A stretch of DNA of 14,274 nt, from the NCBI GenBank assembly GCA_046538345.1, contig JBKHJB010000038.1, positions 1 to 14,274 of the forward strand, given 5' to 3'. The stretch comes from PUND01 sp046538345 (GTDB lineage: Bacteria; Planctomycetota; Phycisphaerae; SM23-33). The translations under genes were made by a program, and so were the position numbers. Below are positions 1 through 7,856 of the stretch, one piece after another (within the stretch, counting starts at the first letter, position 1; each line of letters starts with the position of its first letter). A model generated the notes under the pieces. The model was not told where the DNA came from. It saw nothing but the letters and a program-made list of their open reading frames with translations, and did no database searches.

Positions 1-173
1 ACCGCCTTTCCTGTCGCCCGGTGCGCTGACCGCGGCGCCTGGAAGAAAATTTCCGTCCAAAAATCCCCCGTCGATGAAAGTCCACCCACCGTCGGTCCGA
101 TTATAGAACTGTCACGCAGGTGACGCCCTGTTGAGGGGGCTGCAGAAGAAAATCGCAGCGGACAGGAGGAGGG
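1..173. other. Left-edge region without an assignable gene
   Basis: No complete gene is visible here. Plus frame 1 is open from the window edge to a TGA at 121-123 (about 40 residues, ending in IIELSRR). It could be the tail of a plus-strand gene that begins outside the window, but it is too short to recognise. A -10-like TATAGA sits at 102-107 inside that stretch without a good -35. Three short hairpins follow before the terminator at 174-223: 111-124, 126-137 and 140-158. The region is therefore either a gene tail plus 3' UTR or a short structured transcript, and the sequence alone does not decide between them. Confidence 0.4.
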
Positions 174-223
174 GGCCGCCGGCCGGCCTGAAAAGGCAAT
201 TGGCCGACGGCCTCTTTCTTTTT
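111..223 (+). ncRNA. Candidate short structured RNA ending in a terminator (weak)
   Basis: Starting a few bases after TATAGA (102-107), the plus strand can fold into GTCAC/GTGAC with a GCAG loop (111-124), CCCT/AGGG with a GTTG loop (126-137), CTGC/GCAG with an 11-base loop (140-158), and then the strong intrinsic terminator. That arrangement fits an RNA of roughly 110 nt. It matches no RNA family I recognise (not tRNA, SRP RNA or an evident 6S RNA). The main alternative is the 3' UTR of an upstream gene whose reading frame ends at 123. Confidence 0.2.
174..223 (+). terminator. Strong rho-independent terminator
   Basis: An 11-bp GC-rich stem pairs 174-184 with 202-212, with one internal C/A mismatch. 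It encloses a second hairpin, GCCU/AGGC (186-189 with 194-197), closed by a GAAA tetraloop. A T-rich tail follows at 213-223 on the plus strand, so termination is for plus-strand transcription coming from the left edge. On the minus strand the same stem is followed by a C-rich run, so it is a poor terminator for mutS2, which ends at 278 facing it. Confidence 0.8.
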
Positions 224-277
224 GCGCCCGGGAACACTCGGGTAAACACCGACGCGGCCGGGCACGTTCACGCACCG

Positions 278-2848
278 CTATGACCTTACCGGCTCGAGGT
301 CCGCGATAGGAATTTCCATCTCGAATACGCCGCTCTGGACCACCGCGTGGTCCTTTTCGGCATCGAGGCGCACAAGGGTCGCCTTCTGGTTGAAAGGCAC
401 GACGAACACCTCCTCCCCCGGCTTGGCGGACAGCACCCGCTCGCGCGACTTTTTCGCGGCGTCGCTGTCGGGCTTGCGGTGACGGATTGGGCGGTCCTTG
501 CGTTTCTCGGCGGCTCTTTGCTTGCCCTTGCCTTTGTCTGCGGGCTTGCCCTTCCTGCGACCGCCGCGCGGCGACTTGCCCTTCCGCGCACCTTGTCGCC
601 GCGCGAACGGTCCGGTCTGGGGAAACAGGTCCTGTATGGGCAACTCCATCTCGCCGTTGTCCGTGCGGACCGTCGCGCGCAGAGCAGGCAGGTCCACTTT
701 CGTCACCGTTCCCTTCCCGGGCTTGCGGGCAATGGGGACCTCCTGTCCGACACGCAGTCGGGCTATCGCGCCGAGCCAGGTGTCGAACTGCCTGGCGCGG
801 GCCTTTTGATGCTGCAAGCTGCGATGGTACTCCTGACGGGTGCGGTCGGCCTCGGCGCGGGCCTGCTCACTCTGGCGGGCCTGCTCCATTATCTGCCCCC
901 GCAGCTCGTCCAGCTCCTGCCGCACGCCCGTCTGCCCGAAGTCCGGCATCAAATCCGTAAGCGGGATCTCCATGTGCACACCGTCGGCGCTGACCAGAGC
1001 GACCTGTCGGTGAAGCTCCAATCGTATAAGTGTTCCGTCCTTGCCGGCGGACGGTACATGCACGCGGTCGCCGGGCTTAAGCTCGCTCAGCCGGGCCAGC
1101 CACGTCCGGAACTGCTCCCGCAGGCGGTGCAGGTCGTCGAGCTTGGACTGGTAGCCCTGCTGCTCGGCCTCGGCGGCCAATTGCGCCTCGCGTGCGGTGC
1201 GTCGCGCCTCCTCGGCCGACCGGCGGACCAGGTTGGTCGCCTGTATCGCACGGCGGAACTGCTCGGCCTGTCCGCTGAGCTGGCGTCGGGCATTGGCGAT
1301 TATTCTCTTGGGAAGCCCCAGATGCTCGGCCACCGTAATGGCGTGACTCTCTCCGGGCGTACCTATGTGCAGCCGATAGGTCGGCTGGAGCGTCTCGGTG
1401 TCGAACTCCACCGAGGCGTTGTCCACCCGGTCCTGGCTGAAGGCGTAGGCCTTGAGCACGCTGAGATGCGTGGTGACCATCGACGGGCAACCGACGCGCC
1501 GCAGTTCGTCGAGCACGGCCTGTCCGATGGCGCCGCCCTCGTCGGGGTCTGTGCCGGCGCCCAGCTCGTCCAGCAACACCAGCGTATTCGGCTTGGCTCG
1601 CTGCAGAACGTACCTGATGCGCTTCATGTGCGCGCCGAACGTGCTCAGCGACTGCTGGAGCGACTGCTCATCGCCCACGTCCAGCAATACGTCGTGAAAG
1701 ACCGGCAACTCCGCCCCGCGCCTCGCCGGTATGTGCATGCCCGACTGCGCCATCAACGCCATAAGCGCGACCGTCTTCAAGGTGACGGTCTTGCCGCCGG
1801 TATTGGAGCCGGTTATCACCAGCAGGTCGAAGTCCTGTCCCAGCCGCACGTCGATAGGCACGACCGGGTGCCGCTTGTCCTGCGGCACGCCCTGCTTTTC
1901 CTGCTGATGCGCCTGCTCTATGAGCAACGGGTGACGCGCGCCGTTCAACTGGACCGTCCCGCGCTCGTGCATTTCCGGCCGGGTCATCTCGAACTGATAT
2001 GCGTATTGCGCTTTGGCCGAGAGCATATCCACCCTGCCGGCCGCCCGGAGAGTCTCGTTTATGTGTTCCGACCGGGAGTGGATCTTGACGGCCAGCGCGC
2101 TGAGCAGCCGCGTCAGCTCCGCCCGCTCGTCCTCGCGGAGGTCGGTAAGGTTGTTGTTCAACTCCACGCAGGTCTCCGGCTCGACGAACACCGTCGCTCC
2201 GCTGTGACTGGCGCGGTGGACAACGCCCTTCAATCGGCCGCGATTTTCGGCCCGTACGGGCAGTACGTAGCGATCGCCGTGCAACGTAACAGTGGTGTCC
2301 TGGAGCAGCCGGGCCGTTTCCTTGTCGCGAAGAAACCCGTAGATGGCGTCGTGTATGTCCTTTTCCAGGCGGCGGATTTTACTCCTCAGCCCCGCGAGCT
2401 TCTCAGAGGCCTCGTCGTAAACCTCGCCCTCCGGCGAGATGATTTTCTCAATGGCGGCAAGCTCGTCGTCGAAGGTATGGAATTCCTCCGACAGCGAGCG
2501 GACCTCGTCGAACCCTTCTCTCAAAGCCAACAGGTAGTCGCGCACGTTGCCCGTGGCCCTTAGCGTGGAGGCGATGGCGGAAAAGTCATCCGGAGTCGCC
2601 CCGCCACCGGGGACAGCCCGACCCAGCTCGGCGGATACATCCGCCACTCCGCCGGTCGGCGGTAGGCCCACGTCTCGAACGGCGGATACCATCTGGGTGG
2701 TCTGCTCCAGCCAGTGGTTCACCGTCCGGGGGTTGCGTGACGGGCTCATCCGCAGCGCCAGGCGACGTCCCAGCGAACAGCGGCAGAACTCCGAGCAGAC
2801 GCGGCGAACCTCCTGGAATTCGACTTTTCTAAGAGTGAAAGAGTCCAC
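278..2848 (-). CDS. mutS2: MutS2 family ATPase without Smr domain
   Basis: This 856-residue protein is a MutS2-family ATPase, a cytoplasmic DNA- and ribosome-associated MutS homologue implicated in suppressing recombination and, in some bacteria, in rescuing collided ribosomes. A MutS-type core and clamp occupy about residues 1-340. The ABC ATPase carries Walker A GSNTGGKT at 347-354, a QQSLSTFGAHM signature near 397-407, and Walker B LLDELGAGTDP with D427/E428. A coiled coil covers about 528-586. The usual C-terminal Smr nuclease domain (LDLRG and HG.GTG motifs) is absent. Instead three 47-residue SH3/KOW-like modules lie at 587-633, 695-741 and 805-851, separated by a charged helix and a very Lys/Arg-rich linker (about 745-804). 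The GTG start is forced by a TAA directly before it and is supported by AGAGG at 2855-2859, 6 bases upstream. The family call is firm; the nuclease activity of typical MutS2 is not expected here. Confidence 0.93.
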   Translation of the reverse strand: MDSFTLRKVEFQEVRRVCSEFCRCSLGRRLALRMSPSRNPRTVNHWLEQTTQMVSAVRDVGLPPTGGVADVSAELGRAVPGGGATPDDFSAIASTLRATGNVRDYLLALREGFDEVRSLSEEFHTFDDELAAIEKIISPEGEVYDEASEKLAGLRSKIRRLEKDIHDAIYGFLRDKETARLLQDTTVTLHGDRYVLPVRAENRGRLKGVVHRASHSGATVFVEPETCVELNNNLTDLREDERAELTRLLSALAVKIHSRSEHINETLRAAGRVDMLSAKAQYAYQFEMTRPEMHERGTVQLNGARHPLLIEQAHQQEKQGVPQDKRHPVVPIDVRLGQDFDLLVITGSNTGGKTVTLKTVALMALMAQSGMHIPARRGAELPVFHDVLLDVGDEQSLQQSLSTFGAHMKRIRYVLQRAKPNTLVLLDELGAGTDPDEGGAIGQAVLDELRRVGCPSMVTTHLSVLKAYAFSQDRVDNASVEFDTETLQPTYRLHIGTPGESHAITVAEHLGLPKRIIANARRQLSGQAEQFRRAIQATNLVRRSAEEARRTAREAQLAAEAEQQGYQSKLDDLHRLREQFRTWLARLSELKPGDRVHVPSAGKDGTLIRLELHRQVALVSADGVHMEIPLTDLMPDFGQTGVRQELDELRGQIMEQARQSEQARAEADRTRQEYHRSLQHQKARARQFDTWLGAIARLRVGQEVPIARKPGKGTVTKVDLPALRATVRTDNGEMELPIQDLFPQTGPFARRQGARKGKSPRGGRRKGKPADKGKGKQRAAEKRKDRPIRHRKPDSDAAKKSRERVLSAKPGEEVFVVPFNQKATLVRLDAEKDHAVVQSGVFEMEIPIADLEPVRS
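296..1090 (-). repeat. Three tandem SH3/KOW-like modules in the MutS2 C-terminus
   Basis: Three protein-level repeats align without gaps over 47 residues: residues 587-633 (bases 950-1090), 695-741 (626-766) and 805-851 (296-436). Positions identical in all three are G7, V10, T20, A31, V33, M40, E41, P43, D46 and L47. Each copy ends in a variant of MEIPLxDL. The pattern (PGDxV near the start, a GT turn, an M-E-[IL]-P-[LI]-x-DL end) matches the small SH3-like domain that normally occurs once between the coiled coil and Smr in MutS2. The nucleotide sequences are diverged, so the duplication is old. Confidence 0.8.
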
Positions 2849-2854
2849 TTATGA

Positions 2855-2914
2855 CCTCTGGGAATTGATGGAACGACTTCACGCGAACAGGCCGCGCATT
2901 CGCCGGTCATTATA
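2855..2914 (-). promoter_or_regulatory. mutS2 -10 box and ribosome binding site
   Basis: A consensus -10 TATAAT reads on the minus strand at 2914-2909. A possible -35 (TTGTCC, 2940-2935) is 20 bases away, longer than ideal. Transcription would begin near 2902, giving a leader of about 53 bases with AGAGG at 2859-2855 placed 6 bases before the GTG start of mutS2. Confidence 0.5.
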
Positions 2915-3027
2915 ACGCCCACATTGCATTAGCAGGACAAAAGTTTATGTCCCTCAGGGGGATGCCGCCGACTCGCTACTTTCCAGCCGCGGTGGAACAC
3001 GGCACTGGCTCAGAGACGTCGCACCAC

Positions 3028-4479
3028 TCAGCCCGCCTGGAAGGGCAACTCGGGCGTGTAGCCGCCGCCGGTCCGATCGGCTGTATAGACCTCAAAGCCC
3101 AGATAGTTGCCGAACGCCTCCCACAGGACGTTACCCACATGCTCGCGGTTCATGGCTACATGGTGCGGGAAATGCCTCAGCAGGACGTGCTTGTACAGGT
3201 CATTAAGCCCCGGCACGCGCACCCATCCGTAGGAACCGAAGGTCTTGGCTTTGGTCGGCTCTACGGCGCCCTCTGCGAGCATCGCCTTGAAAAATCCGTC
3301 GTTGTCCTGGGTCACCCGACAGAGCGTAACAGGACCGTCCTGCATGACGAACTCCACCACGCCCATGGCATTCTCGCGGCCGGTGGAACCGGCGACTATC
3401 TCCTGGCAGCCCATCCTGGGTTTGCTCTTGGCCCATGATGTGGGGAACACCCCGCAATGCCAGCAATTCACCAGCTCGGCGTCGTCGTTGTGCAGGTTGT
3501 TCCAGTCCGCCAGAGCGCTGGGTCCGCCGGAGGCGAGCTGTAGCGCGTGCATGGACATAGCGCCCATCACGTCGGCTTCGCAGGCACAAGGCAAGCCGCG
3601 ATCGTCGAAGCGGCTCATGGTGGTGCACGAACAACAGCCGAGGTTCTGCTGGATGCTCGTCCAGCACTGAATCGCCATCGCGTCGATATCGTTTTCCTTC
3701 GCGAAGCTCCACAACACGCACTCGAGCTTGGCGATGCGCTCCAGCACGTCGTCGCCGACGGCGGAAGTGTCTATGCACTGCTTTATCTCGCCGGTGACGC
3801 GTTTGACCGCCGCCGTGCTCTTCATCCGCTCAACCTCGCCGATGACCTCGGAGAGGTCCAACGTATAGACCGTGGCACCCAGCTCCTGGAGCGACTTCTC
3901 GTTGAAACGGCAAGTCCAGAAATCGTTCGGCCGGGCGCCTATCTGCGCGTAGCGGGCGTTGCGGACGCCCTTGACCACACGGCAGACGGCCGCGAAACGC
4001 TCCACGGTTCGCCGGAAGCTCTCGTCCGACGGGTCGCTGACAGGCATCTCAGGTACGGAATACGCCATGCCCGTTTGCCGCAACGCCTCGCCGATACTCA
4101 AAAGTCCGCAGAAACTGTCGCGCCGGGGCGTGTCGGGCTGGAGAACCTCCTTCTCCTGACAGCCGTGGATGAGGATTGGAACCGGCAGGTCCGCTTCGGT
4201 AATCGCCGCCGCGACGCCCTGCTCGTCGCCGAAGTTGACGGCCGATACCACTATGCCGTCCACGTCCTGCTCGCGGAACATCCGGCCGACCTTGACCGCC
4301 TCTTCGCGCGTCTCGACGCAACCGACCTTGGTGTCCTTCTTGGCGGGCACGACCACCGAAACACCGGCGTCGCGGAGAGTGTCTATGACGGCCTGGCGGC
4401 TCTCGGCGGCCAGCTCGTCGGAGAAAAAGCCCCGGTTGGCGGGTATGAATCCGAGCTTCACTTTTTTGTCCTTGGCCAT
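3028..4479 (-). CDS. L-fucose/L-arabinose isomerase family protein
   Basis: This 483-residue protein has the overall pattern of the L-fucose/L-arabinose isomerase fold family (COG2407-like), which interconverts aldoses and ketoses with a divalent metal. Visible family features are the early GFIPANRGFF stretch, CEADVMGA with the acidic metal ligand near residue 301, ADWNN with an aspartate near 323, the HCG motif, and a histidine-rich HFPHHVAMN near 436. These acidic and histidine positions correspond to the expected metal and catalytic residues. The ATG at 4479 is chosen because AGGAG (4487-4491) lies exactly 7 bases upstream; a TTG two codons earlier would overlap too closely. A cysteine-rich stretch (GCCSC at about 280-284, then CAC near 298-300) is notable. 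There are no kinase, aldolase or transporter neighbours, so the substrate cannot be named. Confidence 0.82.
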   Translation of the reverse strand: MAKDKKVKLGFIPANRGFFSDELAAESRQAVIDTLRDAGVSVVVPAKKDTKVGCVETREEAVKVGRMFREQDVDGIVVSAVNFGDEQGVAAAITEADLPVPILIHGCQEKEVLQPDTPRRDSFCGLLSIGEALRQTGMAYSVPEMPVSDPSDESFRRTVERFAAVCRVVKGVRNARYAQIGARPNDFWTCRFNEKSLQELGATVYTLDLSEVIGEVERMKSTAAVKRVTGEIKQCIDTSAVGDDVLERIAKLECVLWSFAKENDIDAMAIQCWTSIQQNLGCCSCTTMSRFDDRGLPCACEADVMGAMSMHALQLASGGPSALADWNNLHNDDAELVNCWHCGVFPTSWAKSKPRMGCQEIVAGSTGRENAMGVVEFVMQDGPVTLCRVTQDNDGFFKAMLAEGAVEPTKAKTFGSYGWVRVPGLNDLYKHVLLRHFPHHVAMNREHVGNVLWEAFGNYLGFEVYTADRTGGGYTPELPFQAG

Positions 4480-4519
4480 TTTCAAGCTCCTGGGTAGCAG
4501 GTTTCTGAATGCCCGTCAA

Positions 4520-4547
4520 AGTTTAGCTCACACCGGACAAGGTGCAA
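4520..4547 (-). promoter_or_regulatory. Possible promoter of the isomerase-family gene
   Basis: On the minus strand TTGCAC (4547-4542) and TAAACT (4525-4520) are separated by 16 bases. Transcription would start near 4513 and leave about 34 bases before the ATG, with the Shine-Dalgarno AGGAG in between. Both hexamers are imperfect, so this is a weak call. Confidence 0.35.
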
Positions 4548-4606
4548 AGTAAGCAGCATGGCACTTGGCGCCGTCAAGACGCGATCCGGGGCAACTGCCT
4601 GAATAT

Positions 4607-6043
4607 TTAAGCGTCAATCCGGATACGAAGCACTCGCCGTGTGCAATCGGTAACTTTTACGCGGTCGTCAATCCGCAGCGGCGCGAGGTACACGATTCCC
4701 AGTTCGTCGCATATGCAGACGACCTGCTCGCGCTGTCGCTGAGGCAGCTTGGCATTGGTGAGAAAATCGCTCACGCTCTGCCGGCCGGGCGCGCCCAGCG
4801 GCACGAACGAGTCACCCTCGCGCTTGTCTCTGGCGCGAAGATGACCGTTAAGTGCGTCGGCGTCCAGCAGTTCAACGCCCTGCTCCGGACTGTCCCGTCG
4901 CGACGCCAGCTCATCGGTGTCCAAAGGTCCCGGCTCGCAGACTACTTTCCTGCCGTCGGGGAGCTTCGTCTCGCCGGGGCAGGCAAGCTCGAGGGACCAC
5001 GGGCCGTCACCGCCACCAGCGCTTACGCCGACGGTTACGACAATTTCGTCGCGCCGCCTTCGCGCCGTAACGCCCCCGCCCAGAGTAACCGCCCCGGCCG
5101 CGGCGGGTTCGGCAAGCTCCGCCAGCTCGCCCAGTCGCTCGGCGCCCACGGACCGCATCGGCGCGCCCAGCCGTTCCAGCACGCCTCGCATCGTCGATGT
5201 CCGCACCACACGGTGCTCGCCCGCCAGCACGTCGGCCGACAGAACCACACGACCGGACGAGTCGCTCTTGACCGCCTTTTCCAGAAGCTCCTCCGCACGC
5301 GCGGCGATATATTCGTCCGCCTCGGCCGCTGCCTTCGCCAATCGCAACAGGGCTTCGTCGGCGCGGGGGTTCAGCCGTTCTCGAATCAACGGCAGCAGTT
5401 CGTGGCGGATAAAGTTCCGCGCGAAGCCCACGTCGGTGTTGGTCTCATCCTGCCGACTGGGCAGGTCGTGCGCATGCAGGTAGCTCTCAATCTGCTCCCG
5501 CCGGGCCCACAGCAGTGGACGGACGAGCCGCACGCCGCCGCCGATGGCTCGCTCGGTGGGTATGCCGGCCAGGCCACGCAGGTGCGTCCCCCGCACAACG
5601 CGGTGCAGGACCGTCTCGACGTTGTCGTCGGCGTGATGCCCAACGGCCACCACGGCCGCTCCGACATTTTCCGCCGCCCGGCGGAGGAACTCGTACCGCA
5701 GCATCCGCGCGGTCTGCTCTATGCCGAACCCGCTCTCACGTGCCCTCTGTGCGGTGTCAACGCGTTCCATCAGACACGGCAGCTCCCAGTGGCGTGCCAG
5801 CTCGGCGACGAAGTCGGCTTCCTCGTCCGCCGCCTCTCGAAGCCCGTGATGGAGATGCGCGACGGTAATTCGGTAGGCGCGGCGACTGTCCCGGGCAAGC
5901 TCCCGCAGCACTGCCAGCAGAGCGACGCTGTCAGGCCCGCCGGAAACCCCCACCACCACGGCCGAATACGGCGCCAAAGGAGCGTGGGCGTCGATAAATC
6001 GCGCCGTGCTGGATACCAGAGCTTCTTTCGCCGAATCGGTCAT
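4607..6043 (-). CDS. tilS: tRNA(Ile)-lysidine synthetase TilS
   Basis: TilS attaches lysine to C34 of the CAU-anticodon tRNA-Ile using ATP, which switches its reading from AUG to AUA; the enzyme is essential in most bacteria. The 478-residue protein shows the PP-loop ATP-binding motif SGGPDS at residues 34-39, the following LHHGLR segment and GHHADDNVET, all typical of the N-terminal catalytic domain. A central helical domain follows. The C-terminal TilS domain is recognisable in the GDSFVPLG and SVSDFLTNAKLP segments, ending in the RIDDRVKVT strand. Length is normal for the long TilS form. The ATG start is supported by AGGA (6051-6054) 7 bases upstream. It is transcribed away from the membrane-protein gene across a compact divergent promoter region and is followed after about 120 bases by the isomerase-family gene. 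Confidence 0.93.
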   Translation of the reverse strand: MTDSAKEALVSSTARFIDAHAPLAPYSAVVVGVSGGPDSVALLAVLRELARDSRRAYRITVAHLHHGLREAADEEADFVAELARHWELPCLMERVDTAQRARESGFGIEQTARMLRYEFLRRAAENVGAAVVAVGHHADDNVETVLHRVVRGTHLRGLAGIPTERAIGGGVRLVRPLLWARREQIESYLHAHDLPSRQDETNTDVGFARNFIRHELLPLIRERLNPRADEALLRLAKAAAEADEYIAARAEELLEKAVKSDSSGRVVLSADVLAGEHRVVRTSTMRGVLERLGAPMRSVGAERLGELAELAEPAAAGAVTLGGGVTARRRRDEIVVTVGVSAGGGDGPWSLELACPGETKLPDGRKVVCEPGPLDTDELASRRDSPEQGVELLDADALNGHLRARDKREGDSFVPLGAPGRQSVSDFLTNAKLPQRQREQVVCICDELGIVYLAPLRIDDRVKVTDCTRRVLRIRIDA

Positions 6044-6060
6044 GGGACGGTCCTGCCCGG

Positions 6061-6090
6061 TTGCCGCCGCGGCCGGTGCGGTTATACTAT
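6061..6090. promoter_or_regulatory. Divergent promoter with overlapping -10 boxes (tilS / membrane protein)
   Basis: For the plus strand, TTGCCG (6061-6066) and TATACT (6083-6088) are 16 bases apart, placing the start near 6095, 26 bases before the ATG at 6121. On the minus strand TATAAC reads at 6086-6081, overlapping the plus -10, and would start tilS near 6074 with a leader of about 30 bases; its -35 is not obvious. The two -10 elements share the core GTTATACTAT. Confidence 0.5.
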
Positions 6091-6120
6091 CACGGCGGTT
6101 ACCGAAGGGAAACGCATCGC

Positions 6121-7803
6121 ATGAGGCCCAGACCTCCGCGCCGACATATCCTTGCAGTCGTTATCTTCGCGGCCGTCTCGGTCACGGCCGGCTACTTCGC
6201 AATGCTGGACGACCAGTTGAGCGACTCGCAGGTACACGTAGCGACCGCTGCGATTAAACGACACGAACCAGAGCTGTACCCCACCGATCCCATCTTCGGA
6301 CCTGCCGGTCTTTGGAAGCTGCACACGCCGGCACTCCAGGGCGTTCTGGAGCTGACGCTGATACCCACCGGCTACCAGGATCTGACGCTGCCGTTCCGTA
6401 TGCTGACAGGCGTCAGCGTGATGGTTTACCTCTGCGGGATGTACGCCCTGCTGTACAGGCAGTGCAAGAGCTGGTCGATATCGGTGTTCGTGGCGGTGCT
6501 GAGCTGTGCGGTGGTTGACGCCCTGGGCGGCTCGTCGTGGGGAATCGGCTCGCTGGCGTCGATTACGCCGGCCGGTCTGGTGCGCGCGTTCATACCGTTG
6601 GTGATGCTGTCGTATCTGCGCTACCGGCGACAATGGCGCGCCGTGCTGGTGTTCGCGTTTATCGGGCTATGTGGAAACATCGACCTGATAACCGCGATGA
6701 ACCTCACTCTGGTCCTGCTGGTGGTGCATCTCGCGGACGGCAGGTTCCGCCCTGAGCGGTGGCTCTCTGCCGCTGGCTGCGGGCTGGCGGCGCTGGTGGC
6801 GGCGGCGCCGTATGCAGGATATTACCTTTCCCTGAAGCGGAGCATGACGCCCGCCGACGCCGAGCCGGCGACAGGCGAGGCGGTCCATCGAGCGTTGGAG
6901 CTCGCCCGACCGGACGTGCTGTATCCGCAGCTTCTGGTCCCGCTGCTTTATTGGCTTCTGCTGGCGGGTGTGCTGGCTGTTCCCACTATCATCGTGCTGG
7001 TCCGGGCCGAGCGATACCGTACCCGCGACGGGCGCCTGTGGGTGTGGTTCATAGCGGCCGCCCTTGCCGTAGCGCTAGGCCTGCATGGTTTGAGTCAGTT
7101 AGTCGGCTCCGTCCGCGGGCGAGTGCCGCCGGTGATAGACTTCGTCCGGGCGTCGGGGCTGGTGATGCTGCCACTGTACGTGCTGCTGGCGCAGGGTCTG
7201 ACGAACCTTTTCCGTCTGTTTGCGACGCAGCGCTGGCTGCTGCGATGGGCATGTGCGGCCCTGCTCATCCTATGGCTCGGGCCGGCCGAGAACCTCCGCG
7301 TCCCGCGGCATGCGCTCGCCGAGGCGGTCACCGGCATGCTCGAAGAGGAAGATAAGCCGCGCTACGTACGCCGCCGGCGCGAGAAACAGAACAGACAGCG
7401 GGAACTCGCGGCGATAAGCCGCTGGGCGAGGCAGAACACACCGCCGTCGGCCGTTTTTCTGACGGATCTGCTACAATTCCGAATGAGGAGCCGCCGCGCC
7501 ATAACCGCCAGTCGGGGCGACCTGGTGTACGTGTTCTACCTGACGCCGCATCGGCTGGGCGACTGGACCGAGCGGGTGTTGCGACAGCACCGCGAGGTGC
7601 ACAGCCCGCCCGCGGGGCAGGCGGAGCCCGCCGCCGTGCGGGCCTACGCCTCCGACCTGGCGAACGATGAACTGATGACTATCGCCGACGAGTGGTATGT
7701 GATTATGGACGCCAATGTTTCGCCCATAGAACCCGGACAGCTCGAACCGGTCGCCTCGGATGACTGGGGCAGTAGCTATCGCCTGTATCGACTCCCACAA
7801 TAG
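6121..7803 (+). CDS. Polytopic membrane protein, GT-C-like, unknown function
   Basis: This 560-residue protein has an N-terminal membrane helix (about 9-27), a polar segment with DSQVHVATAAIKRHEPELYP, then roughly ten further hydrophobic helices up to about residue 395, and a soluble, charged C-terminal domain of about 150 residues. The layout (an early acidic loop after helix 1, many helices, then a C-terminal domain containing AISRWARQNTPPSAVFLTD and SRRAIT) resembles GT-C-type membrane transferases and the planctomycete DUF6798-like proteins. I cannot assign a reaction. The ATG at 6121 is preferred over an in-frame TTG at 6061 because that TTG lies in the predicted -35 box. AAGGGA (6105-6110) gives a 10-base spacing to the ATG. 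The lipoprotein gene follows after 53 bases and is probably co-transcribed. Confidence 0.8.
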   Translation: MRPRPPRRHILAVVIFAAVSVTAGYFAMLDDQLSDSQVHVATAAIKRHEPELYPTDPIFGPAGLWKLHTPALQGVLELTLIPTGYQDLTLPFRMLTGVSVMVYLCGMYALLYRQCKSWSISVFVAVLSCAVVDALGGSSWGIGSLASITPAGLVRAFIPLVMLSYLRYRRQWRAVLVFAFIGLCGNIDLITAMNLTLVLLVVHLADGRFRPERWLSAAGCGLAALVAAAPYAGYYLSLKRSMTPADAEPATGEAVHRALELARPDVLYPQLLVPLLYWLLLAGVLAVPTIIVLVRAERYRTRDGRLWVWFIAAALAVALGLHGLSQLVGSVRGRVPPVIDFVRASGLVMLPLYVLLAQGLTNLFRLFATQRWLLRWACAALLILWLGPAENLRVPRHALAEAVTGMLEEEDKPRYVRRRREKQNRQRELAAISRWARQNTPPSAVFLTDLLQFRMRSRRAITASRGDLVYVFYLTPHRLGDWTERVLRQHREVHSPPAGQAEPAAVRAYASDLANDELMTIADEWYVIMDANVSPIEPGQLEPVASDDWGSSYRLYRLPQ

Positions 7804-7856
7804 CCGCCCCCGGCGCCGCTTTGTAGTGACCGGGACACAACCAAAGGAGACCACCG

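Noticed and set aside
347..2563. Long plus-strand open frame (738 codons) opposite mutS2
   Set aside because: It is antisense to a clearly recognisable MutS2 and has no family motifs; high GC at third codon positions commonly leaves the opposite strand open.
6061..6120. TTG start of the membrane protein at 6061
   Set aside because: The TTG coincides with the predicted -35 hexamer and the added residues show no signal or membrane character.
4565..6124. Plus-strand open frame (519 codons) opposite tilS
   Set aside because: Antisense to a confident TilS; the translation is low-complexity, rich in R, H, Q and P, as expected of a shadow frame.
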